A stretch of 55,640 nt of DNA from Hymenoscyphus infarciens (lineage: Eukaryota > Ascomycota > Leotiomycetes > Helotiales > Helotiaceae). Location: NCBI GenBank assembly GCA_001414345.1, contig LLCB01000354.1:1-55640 (forward strand). Reading direction: 5' to 3'. The translations under genes and the position numbers were made by a program. Shown in pieces: positions 35,246 through 47,101 of this stretch; position 1 is the first letter of the stretch; every line of letters starts with the position of its first letter. The notes under the pieces are model-generated. The model was given only the letters and a program-made list of their open reading frames with translations, was not told the DNA's origin and ran no database searches.

Positions 35246-38200
35246 TAGTATTACTAGTAGTATTATTATAGTAAAATACTATAGTATTTTTATTATTAGA
35301 ATATTATAATAGTATATATTATTAATTAAAGCTAATATTACTATAATACTATACTACTTTCTTAATATTATAATAGTATTATTATTATTATTATTCTTAC
35401 GCTACGTAGGCCGTAGGCCGAGCTCTAAGAGTAAGTAGTATATCTTCTATTCTAGTTTATATAGCCTTTTAGCTTATTCTTCTTTACCTCTTAAGCTTTC
35501 TTATAAGTATAGTTCTCCTTTTCTTCGGTTCTTACTACTATCTATTTAAAGCTTATCTCTCTAACTTAGTAATATAGTAGAGGGGTATAGTAAGTTAGTA
35601 TATTTAACCTACTAAGGTATATATTAGTAGTATAAGAGGTATATTTACCTCTAGAATCGTCAAAGTCGAGGTCTTACCTTCTAGTATATCTCGGCTTTCT
35701 CCTTCTATTCCTCTCTTTCTTTTACCTCTTTCTTACTCTTCTCTCTCTTTTTAAGTAATTCTAGTACTAGTCTATACTCTTAGAGTCTTCCTAGCTTAAG
35801 TAGCTAAGTAGTTACTCTTAATACTAGTTTCTTATCTACTAGTATCCTTCTTAGCTTTTATAAATCCTTGATCCTCTTCTTTAAAGCTTTTATAAGTATA
35901 TCTCTTTCTTATAAAATGTCTTAATAAAATAAAACTAGGTATCTTACTATCTCTCTACTACTTATATAAATATACTATAGTATAACCTAGTTTAGTACCC
36001 TTCTTATAAAGAAGAAGGTGTTTAGTCTTATTACTCTTATTTATACTTAGATAAGTAGTAAGCTCTTTGTCTTAATAAGCCTCTTATAGACCTTTTATAG
36101 CTCTTACTTATCTAGGTTTACTTTATCTAATACTTCTATATATTATATTAAGTTCCTCTCTTAAGTCCTTCTCTTTTAAGTCTCTAAGTAGTTCTTTTAT
36201 TCTATAAGTATAGTATTATATTTAAATCCTACTCCTCCTACTCTCTACTCTCCTTCCTACTTCTATCTTACTTTCTATAAGTATAGTATTATCTTCTCTA
36301 CCTTTGTTAGTCTACCTCTTCTTCTCCTCTTTAGTTATATTACTATATATCTATAAGTATTCTAGATTAGTTCTTCTAGCTTAGATCTTTAGAACTTTCT
36401 CTTAAAAGTAGCTACTTATAGGTTAAGATATAGATTAATTAGCGTATAGTCTACTTTAACTTCTAAGTTCTAAACTAGAGTAGCTTTATACGCCTCTATT
36501 ACTACTTATAAGTATCTTAATTATTATATAAGAAAGCTCCTTACTATTCCCTTTATATTCCCTCCTTTTAGTATAGTATAATACTATACTAACGCCTTAT
36601 ATACTATTACGCTTCTTATTACTACTATATATATCTACCTTACTTAGTAGTAGTCTACTTCTTATATTTTTCTAATAAGTCTTATAAGTATAAAGGTTTA
36701 TATTATAAGCTTCTTCTAGACTCTTTCTTAGTATACCTTCTAGTTTAGTTTCTTATTAAGCTCTACTTCTAAAAACCTTATATATTCGACTAGTATAAGC
36801 CTTATCTCCTTAAACTAGACTATCTCCTTCTATAGTACTCTCGTTCTTATAAAGTATATAAACACTATCTTCTCTAGACTAAAAGCTATCCTTTACTTAT
36901 TTATCTACTTATTATATACTCTCTAAGCTATTTTAAGTATCTTATAGTTTACTAATATACTTTTTAATATTATAAGTAGATTTATATTATCTATAAAGCC
37001 TACTATAATAAGCCTATTAATTCTTACTAGGTCTTTATATAGTATTAAGGTAAAGAGGATAAATAGTATTAGTAATAGTACTAATCTTTATAAAACATCT
37101 TATTCGAGGTCTCTTTCGTCTACTAATTATCTATTAAAGAATAGTATAGCTCTTTATCTAAAGAGAAAGCTCTTTATCTATATTACTACTTACTATAGAA
37201 CCTTCTTCTTTTTTAATATATAAAGTAGCTATATATAGTCTATTTAATTAAAAGCTTCTACTATGTCTAGTTAGACTAGGAATATATAGTTCTTATTTTC
37301 TTATACTATATATATACTCTCTATTACTATTCTAATTACTAGCTCTATATTTTAATACTTCTAGTTACTTATCTATAGCCTTAGTAGTATTACTATTTCC
37401 TCTATAAGCTATATAAGCCTTTATACTATTACTTTTTTAAGAATCTTACTTATAGTTAAGAGTAGTACTATTAGCTAATAGGCCTCTACCTTACTCTACT
37501 TCTTAGTTATTTTACTTAGTTTTCTTAGTACTACTATCTTTATATAGTAGAAGTAGAATAAGAAGTATTATAAGTAGAAGCTTACTTCTACTATTATAGT
37601 AAGTACTTTATAAAATAGTCTATTATAAGCTTTTAAGAAGCTATTTACTAGTATATTAAATCCTAATACTTTCTATAGTACTAATCTTATAGCTGTCTTA
37701 ATATACTTCTTAGTTATACGTTAGCTTACTAAGTACCTTCTAGAGAAGCTCTTAGTATTCTAGTCTCTATTAGAAACGCTTAAGTAGTTAGCTATTAACT
37801 CTAAGAAGAACTTTTCTATAAGGATATAAGCCTTCTCTTAGTAGGTCTTACCTTTTATTCTATTAAGTAATATAAGTATTAGTAGTACTAGTACTTCTAG
37901 TCTTATATATTCTTTAAGACGTGCCTACTTATTAAATATCTAGAGTTTCCTTTCGTTCTTTACTACTTCTACTAGTACCTCTCTTTAGCTCTTTATCTTT
38001 ACTTTTCTACTAACTATTTAAAGTTCTTAAAGAGTATTATTAAGCTACTACTTTAAGCTCTTTATTTAGTACTTCTTCTAGGTTCTTTTATATCTTTTTA
38101 CCTTTTCTAATACTTCTTTAACCTTTATATTCTACTAGAGCTATACCTTCTCTCTATCTAGCTTTTAAAGTAGTATTAAGGCCTTTACTATTTTTTAAAA

Positions 38201-41020
38201 GTCTTTTATAAGTCTTTATATTACTCTCTTAAGTTTTTATATATTTTAGATTATAAGTATTTCTAAGTAAGAGGCTTTTACTTTAACTAGGATCTTATTT
38301 ATTAGTCTCTAGCTAAATCTAGATACTTATAATACCTTTCTCCTTTCTTCTACTTTTATTATAAGGAGTTAAGCTATATAGTCTAATTCTAGTAGGTCTA
38401 AAGACCTTTATTAGATTACTATATTCTTAGTAGAGAAGGTAAGGTTAATTATAAAGTTATAAAAGCCTTCTCTTCTCTATATAGCTTTATTATAAGATAT
38501 ATCTCTCTCTAGTATCTATAGTATAGCGAGTTTAAGAACAAGGTCTACGTTTCTATTATATCTCTTATATATATCTTATAAGAGGTAGTAAGTATTTAGG
38601 TTATCTATTATAAGTACTCTTCTTAGTCTTACTTACTAGAGTATATTCTTAATTAGTATCTACTCTATTTATAGGTTATAGACTAAGTAGACTATTATCT
38701 TATCTACTCTCTTCTCTATTATTATACTTACCTAGTTCTTACTTATAACATACGTCTAGCTTACTTTTAAGTATCTTTTATATATAAAGAGTACTACTAC
38801 CTTATCTAACTAGATTATATTATATCTTAAGCTTAAGAAGTAGCTAGAGGAGTCCTTTATACTATTCTATACTAGTTCTTAGATTACTAATATATTATAT
38901 TCCTCTTTATAATTTAAAACTATATTAAGAGCTTCTAGTATCTTTCTTATATTCTAGTATAATACTATTATACTTATAGTAGTCTTATAAGTAGGGTTTA
39001 GGTTACTTTTATTTCTTCTCTATTTAGATCTCTTATTATACTAAGAGAGCTTCTTAGCCTCTCTAGGAACTAGATTAAGTTACTACCGTTTATATATCCT
39101 ACTTTATTTATATCTATTAGCCTTCTTAATATAAATCCCTATCTCTACCTCTTTTTTAAGCTTTATAAGCTCTTTTTCTAACTAAAGGTAAATAAGTAAG
39201 GTATTCTTATCTTACTCTCTTTTAAGAGTCTTTATAGGTTTATAAACATAGTTATCTTATTAAGATATTATTCTTTTACCTACTTATAATATTACTCTCT
39301 TATATAGTACTCTTTTATAAATACTAAGTATCCTCTTTTATAATTCCTATACTTTACTAGGTATTCTTTTAGGTTCTTCTTACTAAGATACTCTTCCTTA
39401 CTCTCTTTATATCTCTTATATATATACTAGATATACCTCTTATCTTATTTATAAAAGCATACTATATACTTCTACTTTTAGTACTTATAGTACCTCTATA
39501 CTACTATCTCTAAAGCATATCTTTTATATAAGAAGTATTATACCTTCTATAGTATTCCTCTTATATATAGCCTCTTTACTTCCTCTATTATTACTACTTT
39601 AAGAATATAGTTCCTTTAAACTAGTCTCTCTTATTCTTAACGCTCTCTATATCTATTTCCTTATTATATAATCTTTAGTATCTTTATACTAGAGGCTTAA
39701 GAGATACTTTATAGTATACTCTCTATCTTATTCTTAAGCATGTTTACTAGAGCTCTTTTTATAAGTACTACTAGTATTCTTACTACTACTACTATTCCTT
39801 ATCTAAATACCTTCTTTACCTAGCTATTATCTTATATATATCTTATCTACTTCTCTTTTTTAAACCTTATTATAATATCTTTACTCTAGAGCTTTTAAGC
39901 TACTATTACTCCTATTCTATATTTGTCTATATTTATAGCTTTAATTACCTCTTTTAGTAATAGCTTATTCTTCCTTTTATCTATCTCTATTACTTAGACT
40001 ATAATCTCTTTTATATATTTAACTAATACTATATATTCCTTTTATAGTATAGTTACTACTCCTCTTTATAGTCTCTTAGTTCTAGCTCTCTCTACTTATA
40101 TTAAGCTACGCTCCTTTATTCCTCCTATCCTCTTAACTATAATAGTAAGCTCCTCTTTTAGAATTCTACGTATAATTATATTGTTCTCTCCCTTCTTAGT
40201 TCTCCTATACTTAAGCATCTTTCCTACTACTTTAATAATTACTTTAATACCTCTCTCCTTTATTACTAAGTTAAGTATTATTTAGATTAAGCTCTTCTCT
40301 ATTACGTCTACGTAGTCTAATACTCTCTTCTATCCCCTTATACTCTACTCTTCTTAGTTTATTATACTATCTTTATTAGTTACTAATACTTTAGAGAGGA
40401 GAATAGAGGCTCTTTATAAGTCTCTCTTTTTCCTACTACTACTACTACTATAATTATTTAGTATAATTATAGAGTGCTTTAGTCTCTTTCTAGACTATCT
40501 AATAATCGTCTAAACGTATTTTAAGGCTTTTAGAGTTACTTTATTAATTCTGAAAAAAGTTTTTTCGTATTATAATAGTACTAAGCGTATACTATTTAAT
40601 AACTTATAGACTAAAACCTAAAAATTAACCTATTTCTACTTTCTATATCTCGTACGAGCTACTTTTATTAATATAAGCTATATGAAAAAAAATTTAAAGC
40701 TATTTTAGAAGCTATTAAGAAAATCCTTTTTTTTAAAATACTATATTTAAATATATACTTTTTACTTTATATATTATATTATATAATTCTAAAGTATAAG
40801 ATAAAAAATAAGTAAGTTTAAAAATCTAGAGTAAAAAGCTTAAATCTAATAAGCTTATTAATACTATAGTCTTATTATAATTTTAATTAAGATACTAATA
40901 GTATTAATAGTAATATAATTAAATATTATTAGAATTATATAGTATAAGTAGTATATAATAAACTCTATTCTTAAGATATATTATAGTAGTATAATATTCT
41001 AGACACTACTAGTAATACTA
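35246..41020. mobile_element. hAT-like MITE, family B, split by a nested LINE
   Basis: The left end TAGTATTACTAGTAGTATT (35246 on) and the right end ACTACTAGTAATACTA (to 41020) are inverted repeats. Flanks CGTTAGAT (35238-35245) and TATTAAAT (41021-41028) differ only by C/T and G/A changes, consistent with a RIP-mutated 8-bp duplication. Without the LINE the element is about 570 bp. It has no coding capacity. Confidence 0.75.
35379..40568 (-). mobile_element. RIP-degraded Tad-like LINE (non-LTR retrotransposon), 5.2 kb
   Basis: Bounded by a perfect 12-bp duplication ATTATAATAGTA (35367-35378 and 40569-40580). On the minus strand it ends in an (AAT)n tail, read on the plus strand as TTATTATTATTATT from 35379. 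The related element at 33646 carries the uninterrupted target (near 33776-33788). The plus strand is strongly pyrimidine-rich, as for a purine-rich coding strand on minus. In the minus translation near 36980-37000, VGFIDNIN matches the LINE reverse transcriptase box GF(V)DDVN with one Asp turned to Asn. Downstream a stop-broken stretch resembles the region after that box. All frames are broken. Confidence 0.88.
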
Positions 41021-41077
41021 TATTAAATTAAGAAATAACTCTAAGATAAAGAGACTATATATAAAGAGTGTCTATAG

Positions 41078-41381
41078 TAAATACTCTCTACTTAATAGAG
41101 ACTATTATAATAGAAGCTTAATAGAGACTATAAAAGTGGAGTAATACTACTGTCTACTTAATAAAGATTTTAAAAGTAGAGAAATAAGAGTTTTTATTTA
41201 ATAAAAACTATTATAATAGAAGACAAATACTCTTTGCTTAATAAAAACTATAAAACTAAAGTAATCATAATCTTTAGTTAGTAAAAACTATTATAATAAA
41301 AGCAAAAGAGAGACTTTCTACTTAATAGAGACTATAAAAGTAGAATAATAATAGTCTCTATTTAATAGAGAGTAATATGAC
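41078..41381. repeat. Degenerate about 41-bp minisatellite, 7-8 copies
   Basis: Units start (C/T)TACTTAATAGAGACTATA and continue with AAAGTAGA..ATAATAGTCTTT-like sequence. Copies begin near 41083, 41112, 41157, 41197, 41237, 41277, 41317 and 41361. Copies differ mainly by A/G and C/T, so RIP has acted on it. It borders the hAT/LINE nest. Confidence 0.75.
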
Positions 41382-41565
41382 CATTTTCTGAAGACTTTTG
41401 ATAATTGCGGATATCTCTCGACGGAACTCCAGAAACAGGTTATATCGAAGGGACATGAGGATACTCATGACTTGATCTCCATTTAATAAAGCCACGTAAC
41501 CACTTATTAACTCGTGTGGAAGAATCGGGGATAGTGTTGCTTTACGATGGATAGCAATTTCTCAC

Positions 41566-42592
41566 TCATCGTCTTTTATACCGTTGTTCAAAAAACTTTG
41601 AGTCCTCTCCCTCGCCAAACTGAGCCTTTTTTGGTTTGTCGGGTTGACTCATACCTGTTATACGGGAGTAAACTATTTCGTCCTTGCTCTCTGGCGATGT
41701 ACCCACTTCCATTGAGCAACCGCATTTTAGGTAGACCCATCGATTGTCGACATCTCCCGAATGTACTTGGGGACTGTGGTGGCTAGAAAATGGACAAAGG
41801 AAGTTGCTGATAGGTTGCATCTTGAGTACTACTCACATTTTAATATCATCTCCGGGGATTTCTTGTAGACTCTGTCCTTGTCTCTGAATTTGAGAAGTCA
41901 TCTCAGTTTGTCCCGTCACTGTCGCTTCCACTGCAGTATCTACTTTCTCCACTCTTCTTCGGTTTGTAGAGTTTTTGTTTGCAACCTACATGTGGCCTCC
42001 ACCCATTCGCGCTCTGCTGTAGTAATAGAAGCCATAGTTTTAGTCCACAAGAAGAATATTTGTCGTCACAGCAAAACTCCCCAGTTCTTCCCTCATCTCT
42101 TTAACATCCTTTTTGTATGCTAATCTCCATTGCATGCGTCTCGGTAAACCCCGAAACCAGAGATCTCTCGCATTGACCACGCCCAGTATATTATCGAACT
42201 TGGAAGTCTTGTTTAGAAACACGCAAAGAGGGATTTGACAACCTAATACAGCCGCCTGTATTGTGTTGAGCCTCAGAGACTCGTCTTTAAAGAGCTACAA
42301 GCGTTAGAGTTGCTTCAAGGCTCAGTCGAGCAATTCGAGTTCGATGAGGAGAAGTTGCTACCCAGTTGCTATCTCGCCATTCTAGGTGCAAAGAAAAACC
42401 ATTAGAGATTTGCGTATAATTACGTTGTAAACAAATACAAACACTAACCTCTCGGAGTTCAACCGTAACCTGATGAATTAATTGACCAACCACGATGAAA
42501 TCCCCAGCGGAGAGCCCGAACGCTGCTTCCGGGCACACGGTGGGACCCGTGGAGATAAAACAATCCGGCGGAACAACATTCATAGTCTTCAT
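41566..42592 (-). pseudogene. Relic of a fungal STAND/ankyrin-type protein N-terminal domain
   Basis: In minus-strand order: FGLSAGDFIVVGQLI (exon ending near 42448, donor GTTAGT), then after a CACCTAG acceptor NGEIATG-stop-QLLLIELELLD-stop-ALKQL, further stops, LRLNTIQAAVLGCQIPL, FLNKTSKFDNILGVVNAR and RRMQWRLAYKKDVKEMREELG. This order matches the helical N-terminal domain of fungal STAND/NLR-like and ankyrin proteins. A weakly similar linker (VEKVDTAVEATVTGQTE) lies near 41900-41960. At least four in-frame stops and no downstream effector or NACHT domain are present. The reading peters out at the repeat border near 41400. At least one stop sits where the family usually has Arg, as a CGA-to-TGA change would leave. 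Family assignment is by pattern recall. Confidence 0.65.
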
Positions 42593-43504
42593 CGAGAGAA
42601 CGACTCATGGGCAATATCGAAAAGAGGCTACATGGATGAAAGTTATCTGGCATTTGGAAGCCTCATCACAGCGACAAGTTGCCCTGGCTTAGGCGGCACC
42701 TTAAATCCAGCAAGGCGCTGAAAACCCCAGCCAATTACAGATAATATTAATTTTAGAAGAGAACTTCTAAGCACTAAGGGGCGTAAACGTTCATAGGCCA
42801 CGTTAAAAAAATCAGATTCTACTCATTCCGCCGTTTCTCACAACACAAGCATTCGTAAAGAAAACAAACATAAGATCTTCTATCTTATCTTATCATCCTA
42901 CATGTCTCACCCAAATATAACTATCATCTCGAAGGAGTTCAGAGAATTAAGAATTCAGAAACCAAACCAACCTCTTACATACTCCCCCCAACCCTTCACA
43001 AACAACAAGTGCAAGTGTTGCAGACCATTTTCAACAATTTGAAAATAAAGTACTAGCGAAGAGCAATCAATGCCCGCTTCTCTAACAATTCCCCTTGGTA
43101 AAATCAACTCCTGTAATTGATATTTCTTCAATGGAAAGTTCTTCTAGTTGCTGGTAGTTTTTTTTCTTGGGATTAGAGTAGTAGTCTACTGTAGGACCGG
43201 CTGTATACCCTGGCGGAGTAATTCTTGTTTCGCGGAGAGTAATAGCGACCCCCTCGCTTATTCTGGCTTTGACACTCTATAGTGCTTCACCTCCTCTTTC
43301 TACAACTTGGACGTTTCTCGTGACGAACAAGTTCTTTATCTAAAAACTTCTAAACTAGGAAGGTAGGAGGAAGGAATACGCGTGAAATTTCCACAGGGAG
43401 GTTTTTTGTAGAATCTTTAAGAGAGTTCTCTACCCATTTCTAAAATTTTACTTATGATTCCTCTTCGAAGAATGGAAGGAGATAAGAGTTTTTATCTTAT
43501 CTAG
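42593..43504. other. Intergenic region, no gene recognised
   Basis: Normal composition. Contains an AAGATCTTCTATCTTATCTTATC pyrimidine/purine stretch near 42870 and no recognisable protein or RNA family. Confidence 0.45.
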
Positions 43505-44299
43505 TACGGCATCCCGTATGTACCAAAAGTCGGAAACGACTAAATCGCAAATCGCAAATCGTAAATTGTAAAGTATTACTTTTTATAAGTATAAATATAT
43601 ATATTTTTTAATTTAAGTTCTCTCTCCCTCCTTCACCCCTCCCCTCCTCTAGACTAGACACTATAGATAGTCTTAACTATAGCAACTAAATAGAGGATAG
43701 GGAGGGAAGACGAGTATTATATAATCGCCTCCTTATTATCTATCTCTATTACCTAACTCTTATCTCGTATTCTTTCTATTATTTTTAGATAAATAAGAGA
43801 GAAAGAGAGGAAGAGGGAAGAGAGGAAGAGGGAAGAGAGGAAGAGGGAAGAGGGAAGAGGGGAAGAGGGAAGAGGGGAAGAGGGAAAGAGTAGAGGAAAT
43901 GTTTGCTTTAAACTCCCCTTACCCACGCTAGGAAAAACCTTCCCCTAGAATGTTTGCTACCTCCCACTCTCTCCTTTGCTTACCCCCTTACCTTACCCTC
44001 ATTCATCTCCCACTCTCTCCTACACTTAATATATACCTAGGTAGAAGAATAGGATAGAAGAGCAAGAGAGCAAGAGAGCAAGAGAGCAAGAGAGCAAGAG
44101 AGCAAGAGAGCAAGAGAGCAAGAGAGCAAGAGAGCAAGAGAGCAAGAGAGCAAGAGAGCAAGAGAGCAAGAGAGTAAGAGAATAGGATAATATAATTTAA
44201 GATTTACTATATCTATTAACTTTTGTAATTTGCGATTTGCGATTTACGATTTGCGATTTAGTCGTCGTTTCCGACTTTTGGTATCTACGGGACGCCCTA
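43505..44299. mobile_element. Non-autonomous TIR element (MITE), TA-flanked, copy 2
   Basis: Inverted termini share ACCAAAAGTCGGAAACGAC and a GGC(A/G)TCCCGTA outer part, bounded by TA on both sides. Subterminal (AAATCGC/T)n heptads occur at both ends. The interior matches 10255-10889 but is less RIP-mutated and has expanded purine repeats. TCTAG next to both ends may be chance. Non-coding. Confidence 0.88.
44061..44172. repeat. (AGCAAGAG)n octamer microsatellite
   Basis: About 14 near-perfect 8-bp units inside the TIR element. A second purine array (GAAGAGG-like units) lies at about 43801-43890 in the same element. Confidence 0.92.
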
Positions 44300-44510
44300 T
44301 CTAGACACCTCTATACTAAATTTATGAAGAAGAAGAAGAAAAAAATGCAAGATACGCTTCTTGTTTTTTCTAGGCATTGAGCTGTTCGAGAATCTGGAAG
44401 GGCATAGTGGGAAGGAGGGTTCGTCAAACAAAGCCCGAAGCTCCTACACTACTCCTCGAAACAACCATGCGAACCTGAGATCTTGACTTGGACATTCCGT
44501 ATCCTACGCG

Positions 44511-45620
44511 ATGTCCCTTTTGGTCTCAGCCAGCGTCTTTGAACCAGTGGACAACAATCCTCAAGCCTCTAGCCAGGCCCGGAAAAGTTCCATGGTTCTC
44601 TTTCCACCTGCCATTTCCATTTTCATCTCTGCCCTTCCCTCTTTATCCAGACCTAGTATTAAACAACCCTCTCTCTCAGAGATCAAACGGCCCTCGGCAT
44701 CTCCCAAAACAAGTCACTTCCGCAAAATCACCCCACAACACCAAAGCGAGAAGAACTCACCAAAACACGGGTCCATGTCAGAAATCGCCATCGGTAACCC
44801 CATTTCAGTCCTCATGGAAAGCACAGAAACAGACACCCCCCCAAATCCCCGCAAAATCGCTCCTCTCAAGAAATCTCGCTTCCAAAATGATCCAGAGAAA
44901 GCGACCGAGAGCGACCACAAAATGGAGGAGGAAACTCAAGACCCACCACAAGACCCACCACAAGACCCCCAACCACAAGAAGACATGCCCAAGAAGACCA
45001 TCAAAAAGATGAAATACACACGTCCCAGACCAGGAGATAATGGCTTCGATCCTTTTCTCCCCTACACCCCAAGCCCATCACCTCCCCCTCTCCAAATAAT
45101 CCGCCCTTTGACTTACCTACCTCCTCGTCGTCCGTCGACTCCTCTTGAGGAACGCGACAATTGGAAGAAAGCTGTCGAACCGGATTCTCCTACACCTACT
45201 CCCGAACGCGAGCTTCCAAGTGATGAGCCGAAATTGTTTATGACTCCCCCTGCTTCTTCTTCTGAGACACTTTCTTCGGAGGATGACGAGGAGGGTGATG
45301 GTTCGGTTTCTGGGTCGCTTTATGAGTTCTTTGGGGGGATATGTAGGGTTTGTCGGGGATTTGGTTGTGATGAGCATGACACCGAGGAAGAGGAGGAAGC
45401 GGAGGGTGGGGATGGAGGTTCGATCATCTGTTCGGCGGATGGTTCTTCGCTTGGATCGGGGGGTTCTTTGAAAGGGTTTGTGACTACTGATCCCGACGAT
45501 GACTCCGAAGATACAGAGTTTGGGCTTGATGGGTCTGATGATGAGGAGGAGGAGGATTCGGAGGATAGTTTGGAGGAGGAGCTGAGTAGTGAGGAGGATG
45601 AGGCGGCCTTATGTGATTGA
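44511..45620 (+). CDS. Uncharacterised acidic low-complexity protein, 369 aa
   Basis: Single open exon from ATG at 44511. I recognise no family. The N-terminal about 130 residues are Ser/Pro/Lys-rich with many SP and SPK-type sites. The middle has DPPQDPPQDPQPQ, followed by a KKTIKKMKYTR basic patch that could be a nuclear signal. Next is a Pro-rich block (YTPSPSPPPLQ). A short cysteine cluster, CRVCRGFGCDEHD, sits at about residues 281-293. The last 110 residues are Glu/Asp/Ser-rich (DEEEEDSEDSLEEELSSEEDE). It looks disordered, probably nuclear and phosphorylated. A four-codon uORF (ATG 44467) precedes it. The long frame and consistent composition support a real gene, but no homologue can be claimed. 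Confidence 0.6.
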   Translation: MSLLVSASVFEPVDNNPQASSQARKSSMVLFPPAISIFISALPSLSRPSIKQPSLSEIKRPSASPKTSHFRKITPQHQSEKNSPKHGSMSEIAIGNPISVLMESTETDTPPNPRKIAPLKKSRFQNDPEKATESDHKMEEETQDPPQDPPQDPQPQEDMPKKTIKKMKYTRPRPGDNGFDPFLPYTPSPSPPPLQIIRPLTYLPPRRPSTPLEERDNWKKAVEPDSPTPTPERELPSDEPKLFMTPPASSSETLSSEDDEEGDGSVSGSLYEFFGGICRVCRGFGCDEHDTEEEEEAEGGDGGSIICSADGSSLGSGGSLKGFVTTDPDDDSEDTEFGLDGSDDEEEEDSEDSLEEELSSEEDEAALCD

Positions 45621-47101
45621 GGGGGGGGGGGTGGTACTTGGATGATGTTGTGAAGTGATGATCTGACGAAATGAGGTGTTGAGTGTCGAGATTGGAAATT
45701 GCTTTCGTGGTATTGTTTGGCTTGAGGAATAGAAGTTTGTTGATTACACTTACCACAATTCTGCATTGAAGAATACGAACCTGAAAGTGCTCGTATCATT
45801 TTTGGGGGAGAGGGGAAATCTCCTTGAGACGATCTGAACACTCGCGCAGACTCGATAGCTCGACTTTTGGAAACGAATCACATGCCAGATGTTCCCCAAA
45901 AGGGACCGTGGGGTATCTTTGATGACTTGTCATTGTGTCTGTTGCACATCGCACTTTCTGACAGCTTGACAGCGGGCCGTAGCTTCCTTCTCCCGCTTAA
46001 TTAAAATGGAACATTGCGGACGCCTCGAACGAATGGCAGCTTGAATAGAATGTTTTGATATCGTTGTTGCTTGACAAAGTCTAAACACTTGAAATGTATT
46101 TTCGTATGAGATATGGAGATCAGGGGCCGTGAAATTTATGTCAACTTGAAGCGGGGAAGAAACTAAGCCTGGGGTGTGGCTTTATTGGCTTTTGCTGGAG
46201 GTCACGTGAAGTGGCTACCCCTTGAGTTATATTCACACACCGACAAAATCAATGCGGCGCGACTCCTCCTTTTTGTTTATCATCTTGACCTAAAAACCTC
46301 CTCCCCATGCGGATATATTTCAAGCTTTTGAGGGGGTAAGATGCCGTCTTAGGTTAGCATCTCACCAAATCTCGGAATTCTCATCAGTGTGAGCTGGAAT
46401 CCGGGTGAGCCCGGCCCGGCCCAGATGTTTGCCCACCCGACCCGGTCCCGGTCGGGGTCGCGGTCGCGGTCGTGTTGATGGGAATAGCCCGTTGTAGTGG
46501 ACCGACCCCATCATCGGGACGGAATGGAAACCGTCTCAACACCGCACATCGCGTTTCCTCGTTTACACTTTCCCATATGCCACGTTCGAGCCGCCATCTG
46601 GACGCTTCAATGGAATCAATGCTGCCACAAAACCATTTTCAGCTTGGTTGGGGTTTACAATTGCATGTTGCATGACGATGTGGCCCTGCACGGGGGCTTC
46701 CAAGTTTCTGATAATTGCAGGTGCGCAGTCTCATGGTTGGTGGATTCCGGACCAGCCAAGCAAATAGCGACTTGGCGAAGTCTCACTTCGCCGACGACGA
46801 CATGACCAATTTCCAAGGTTTGTTGTCAATATAATTTCCCCGGCTGGCCTCGTATTAACACAATACTAAAGTATCTGTTTCACCAACATCTTCATCTTCC
46901 CATTGATTGTTGATCATTCACGGTTCTACCAGGGAGTCCCGTCTGTCGTTTGTCGCGTCTCACCTCCTTGCGAGATCAATCCACCAACAGGCACGACGAG
47001 CCTGGCGCCAAGTGCAATCCAATCCAATCCAATCCAATCGAACCGTCGAGATCAAGCAACCGACAAGCCTTCAAGCCTTCAAGCCAAGTGCGCCAACAAT
47101 C
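45621..47101. other. Intergenic and 5' region of the Ca2+/H+ exchanger gene
   Basis: Starts with a 10-nt G run (about 45621). Near 46410-46470 lies a GC-rich stretch of CCGGCCCGG, CCGACCCGG and GGTCGCGG repeats. Near 47017-47038 ATCCA(ATCCA)n repeats four times just before the coding start. Several small frames exist, but none looks like a conserved gene. Confidence 0.5.

Noticed and set aside
43780..44175. CRISPR-like array
   Set aside because: Units are contiguous short purine repeats without spacers, in a fungal MITE.
45320..45841. Ser-rich minus-strand frame
   Set aside because: Antisense of the acidic Glu/Asp tail of the plus-strand protein, so the Ser richness is a codon artefact.
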